Assembly (NCBI RefSeq): GCF_008386495.1
Contig: NZ_VTHJ01000031.1
Coordinates: 1 to 64,000, forward strand
Length of the DNA stretch: 64,000 nucleotides
Origin: Streptomyces tailanensis
Lineage (GTDB): Bacteria; Actinomycetota; Actinomycetes; Streptomycetales; Streptomycetaceae
Direction of reading: 5' to 3'
Shown: positions 61,522 through 64,000 of the stretch, one piece after another
Position numbering within the stretch: position 1 is the first letter of the stretch
Layout: each line of letters opens with the position of its first letter
The notes under the pieces: generated by a model
Seen by the model: only the letters and a program-made list of their open reading frames with translations
What the model was told of the DNA's origin: nothing
Database searches by the model: none
Translations under genes and position numbers: made by a program

Positions 61522-62952
61522 ATGGCTACGGGGGCTCTGGGACAGACGACCGACAGCGGTCGGACGGCCGACAGCGGTCGGACGGCTGACGGCATGCGTA
61601 CGGCGCTCAGCCGGGTGACGCTGGTCGGCGAGCGGCGACGCGTCGATCTCGTGCTGCCGTCGCGGGAGCCGGTCGGCCTGCTGCTGCCGGAGATCATGCG
61701 GCTGCTCGACGACCGGGTCGGCGGGCGGCCCGAGTTGCGTCATCTCGTCACCGCGGACGGTTCCGCGCTGGCGCACGACAGCACGCTGGAGTCGGCCTCG
61801 ATCCCGGACGGTGCCGTACTGCGGCTGGTTCGCGCCGAGGACGCGCCGTCGGCGCCCGTCGTGCACGACGTCACGGACGAGGCCGCCGAGGATCTCGACG
61901 CGCGCGGCCGGCGTTGGCGTCCGGCCACTCGGCGCGTCACGGCCGGGCTCGCCACGGTCGGCTGGGCCCTGACCGCCGGGGTGTTCGCGCGGGACGCGTA
62001 CGAGCCGGGGACCGTCGCGGGCGCTCTGCTCGCCGTCTCCGTGGTGGCCGCGCTCGCGGGCGCGCTGCTCGGGCGGGCCGGCAAGCGCGGGCTGGCCACG
62101 ACGCTGATCGCCACGGCCGGTGCGCTGGGCCTGCTCGGCGCCTCCACCCTGGCCGACGCCGAGGGCTGGTCCGGTATGCCGCAGGTCGCGGCGATGGCGG
62201 CCGCCGGGGTCGTCACCCTTGTCCTGCTCGGACTGTTCACCCCGCTCGGGCGTGGCGGACTGGTCGGGGCCGGGGCGCTGGCCGGGACCGTCGTGTGCTG
62301 GCTGGGGGTCGCCGCGTTCGTGTCGGGCCCGATGGCGGACTCGGTGCCGGTGGTGGAGCAGGCCGAGGTGGGGGCCGTTCTCGCGGTGGTCTCCGTGCTC
62401 GTGCTCGGGCTGCTGCCCCGGCTCGCGCTGATGGCGTCGGGCCTCTCCGGCCTCGACGACCGGCGCTCCGGCGGTGCCTCGGTGAGCCGCTACCAGGTGG
62501 CCGCCGCGCTCACCGCCACACACCGGGGGCTGGCGCTCGCCACGGTCACCATGGCCGTCTCGGCGACCGCGGCCGGGGTGTTCGCGCTCCGCGCGCCCAC
62601 CAAGTGGACCGTGCTGCTGGCCGTCCTCACCATGGTCGTCCTCGTGCTGCGCGCCCGGGCGTTCCCGCTGGTCGCGGAGGTCGTGGTGCTGTTCGGTGCG
62701 GCGGCGGTGCTCGCGGTGCGGCTCGTCTCCGTCTGGCTGGACCACTCCGGCGCCGCGGCCGGTCCGCTCGCCGTGCTCGCCCTGCTGGCCGCCCTGCCAC
62801 TGCTGGTGCTCGCCGTGGAGCCCGCCGAGCACGTACGGGTACGGCTCCGGCGCCTCGGCGACACGCTGGAGTCCATCGGTGTCATCGCCCTGTTCCCGCT
62901 GCTCATCGGGGTGTTCGGCGTGTACGGACGACTGCTCGACACCTTCGCTTAG
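61522..62952 (+). CDS. EccD-like membrane protein with N-terminal ubiquitin-like domain
   Basis: 476 residues. The N-terminal region (about 25-110: RVTLVGERRRVDLVLPSREPVGLLLPEIMRLLDDRVGG...LVTADGSALAHDSTLESASIPDGAVLRLVRAED) reads as the ubiquitin-like YukD fold of EccD. About eleven transmembrane helices follow (TAGLATVGWALTAGVFA, VAGALLAVSVVAALAGALLG, to VIALFPLLIGVFGVYGRLL), the EccD layout. EccD forms the membrane core of type VII secretion. ATG 61522 (or GTG 61519) is the likely start. No EccC-type FtsK ATPase is seen before the window edge. Confidence 0.85.
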   Translation: MATGALGQTTDSGRTADSGRTADGMRTALSRVTLVGERRRVDLVLPSREPVGLLLPEIMRLLDDRVGGRPELRHLVTADGSALAHDSTLESASIPDGAVLRLVRAEDAPSAPVVHDVTDEAAEDLDARGRRWRPATRRVTAGLATVGWALTAGVFARDAYEPGTVAGALLAVSVVAALAGALLGRAGKRGLATTLIATAGALGLLGASTLADAEGWSGMPQVAAMAAAGVVTLVLLGLFTPLGRGGLVGAGALAGTVVCWLGVAAFVSGPMADSVPVVEQAEVGAVLAVVSVLVLGLLPRLALMASGLSGLDDRRSGGASVSRYQVAAALTATHRGLALATVTMAVSATAAGVFALRAPTKWTVLLAVLTMVVLVLRARAFPLVAEVVVLFGAAAVLAVRLVSVWLDHSGAAAGPLAVLALLAALPLLVLAVEPAEHVRVRLRRLGDTLESIGVIALFPLLIGVFGVYGRLLDTFA

Positions 62953-62967
62953 GACTGGGGGCCCACC

Positions 62968-64000
62968 ATGGCGCAGGCAGAGGACTGGCAGCGGGATGTG
63001 CTGCGCGAGCTGGGCCGGGACCGGGAAGGTGCCGGGGCCGGGTCGGGTGGCGAGGCGGGGGCCGGGTCGGCGTCCGGTGCGGGATCGGGTGCGGGTGCGG
63101 CGGGGGCTCCCCATGCGCCTGCTCGGCGGGCGGAGCCGACGCTGCGGCTGGTGCGGTCGGTGCCGTCCGAGTCGGCTGAGCCGTCCGGGGCGTCCGGCTC
63201 GTCCGAACAGCCGCAAGGTGCGCAGCCGCCGGTGCGGCCCGTCGTCACACCGCCGGTGCAGCCGGTCGTGCAGCCGCCGGTGCCCGCGCCCGTCGTACAG
63301 CCGCCGGTCCACCCGGCGCCCGTCGTACAGCCGCCCATGCAGCCGGCCCCCGTCGTGGACCCGCGTACAGGCCTCCCCCACGCCGCCGCGCACGCGCAGC
63401 CGCCGGGGGATCCCGGTCGGCCCACTCAGCCCAACCCGCCCGCCCAGCCCGGCGATCCCCGTCCCGCCGCCCCCGTTACTCCCCCGGCCTCCACGCCGGC
63501 GCCCCGCGGCTCCCGTATGCCGCAGTCGCCCGCCCACGCACCCGAGTCCGTGCCCACCATCGACCCCCGGCTCGCCCACGCGCTGGGTCGCCCGCAGCAC
63601 GGCGACTCCGTGGCCCGGCGTACGGGGCGGTCGTTGCGGAAGCTGACGTCGTCCGCCGCGCAGGACGTGGCGGAGGAGACGCGGATCGCTCAGGAGTTGC
63701 AGCAGCCGGTGACGACGGGGCGGGTGATCGCCGTGACGTCGATCCGGGGCGGGGTCGGGAAGTCGACCGTGGCCGCGCTGCTGGGGCGGACGTTCAACCA
63801 CTACCGGCACGACCCGGTGCTCACCCTGGAGGCGGACGCCGCGCTCGGTACGCTGCCGGTGCGGATGGGGGCCGATTCCGTGCGCTGGGCGGCGGCCGAT
63901 CTCGCCCAGATCCTCAATCCTGCGATGCAACTCACCGATGTCACCGGCTACTTGGTGCCCGTGTCGGACGGGGGCTGGTTGCTGCCCGCCAGTCAGGGGC
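62968..64000 (+). CDS. ParA/MinD-like ATPase with proline-rich arm, cut by window edge
   Basis: At least 344 residues, running off the end. Residues 1-215 are disordered: a helix MAQAEDWQRDVLRELGRDRE, Gly/Ser runs, then proline-rich repeats of the type QPPVxPAPVVQPP. From about 245 a ParA/MinD-type ATPase begins, with deviant Walker A IRGGVGKST (259-267) and the DxD/D region LTLEADAALGTLPVRMG where Glu replaces the usual first Asp (switch near 300). EccD-adjacent ParA-like ATPases with proline-rich arms (EspI class) occur in actinobacterial type VII loci. ATG 62968 lies 15 bases after the EccD-like stop. Confidence 0.8.
   Translation, partial: MAQAEDWQRDVLRELGRDREGAGAGSGGEAGAGSASGAGSGAGAAGAPHAPARRAEPTLRLVRSVPSESAEPSGASGSSEQPQGAQPPVRPVVTPPVQPVVQPPVPAPVVQPPVHPAPVVQPPMQPAPVVDPRTGLPHAAAHAQPPGDPGRPTQPNPPAQPGDPRPAAPVTPPASTPAPRGSRMPQSPAHAPESVPTIDPRLAHALGRPQHGDSVARRTGRSLRKLTSSAAQDVAEETRIAQELQQPVTTGRVIAVTSIRGGVGKSTVAALLGRTFNHYRHDPVLTLEADAALGTLPVRMGADSVRWAAADLAQILNPAMQLTDVTGYLVPVSDGGWLLPASQG

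Noticed and set aside
63200..63480. Repetitive sequence as a tandem DNA repeat
   Set aside because: It encodes the proline-rich QPPV/PAPV arm of the ParA-like ATPase; repetition is at protein level within one open frame.
61387..63930. 847-codon minus-strand ORF over the type VII-like genes
   Set aside because: Low-complexity Arg/Gly/His sequence, antisense to EccD-like and ParA-like genes. No ribosome site and no recognisable motif.

Overview
The window is high-GC DNA with short intergenic gaps, GTG/ATG starts behind GGAGG-type ribosome sites, ATGA/GTGA gene overlaps, twin long antisense shadow frames and many secreted proteins. It also carries an actinobacterial citrate synthase, a CsoR-type copper box and dispersed hairpin repeats. 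Together these point to a Streptomyces chromosome. I saw no rRNA, tRNA, CRISPR array or intact insertion sequence.

Layout. 1-2900: small secreted proteins (two are a fresh 525-bp tandem duplication) and a frameshifted secreted beta-helix gene. 2904-4128: no convincing gene. 4129-20871: a Wzx/Wzy-type exopolysaccharide locus (priming sugar transferase, flippase, methyltransferase, GT2-GT4 fusion, polymerase, GT2, GT4, chain-length regulator with a degenerate ATPase, small exported protein, DUF4012 protein) followed by dTDP-L-rhamnose synthesis genes rmlA, rmlB, rmlD and, convergently, rmlC. 21126-28561: acyl-CoA ligase, vWA lipoprotein, and an ABC exporter whose ATPase is fused to an extracytoplasmic alpha/beta hydrolase. 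29072-37197: a lipoprotein and a myo-inositol catabolic operon (iolC, aldolase, iolB, iolD, mmsA) with a divergent IolE/IolH-like gene. 37487-45586: small HTH protein, an acetyltransferase broken by a 43-nt hairpin insertion, alcohol dehydrogenase, an MMPL exporter with divergent TetR regulator, and a copper locus with intact copZ but ruined copA. 46167-53183: citrate synthase, RecD2-like helicase, large secreted glycoside hydrolase. 53333-54127: XRE protein and a hypothetical. 54291-60146: ribose-type operon (LacI, ABC ATPase, permease-binding-protein fusion, ribokinase, ribose pyranase). 60443-64000: start of a type VII secretion-like locus, cut by the window edge.

How the genes work together. 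The polysaccharide locus looks like one translationally coupled transcription unit: rml genes supply dTDP-rhamnose, the transferases build a lipid-linked unit, the flippase exports it and the polymerase and co-polymerase extend it. The iol genes convert inositol intermediates to acetyl-CoA and a C3 unit. The rbs genes import, phosphorylate and anomerise ribose under a local LacI repressor with two identical operators. The least ordinary items are the modular hairpin repeat family (one copy inside a coding gene), the hydrolase-ABC fusion, the selective decay of copA, and the type VII-like locus.
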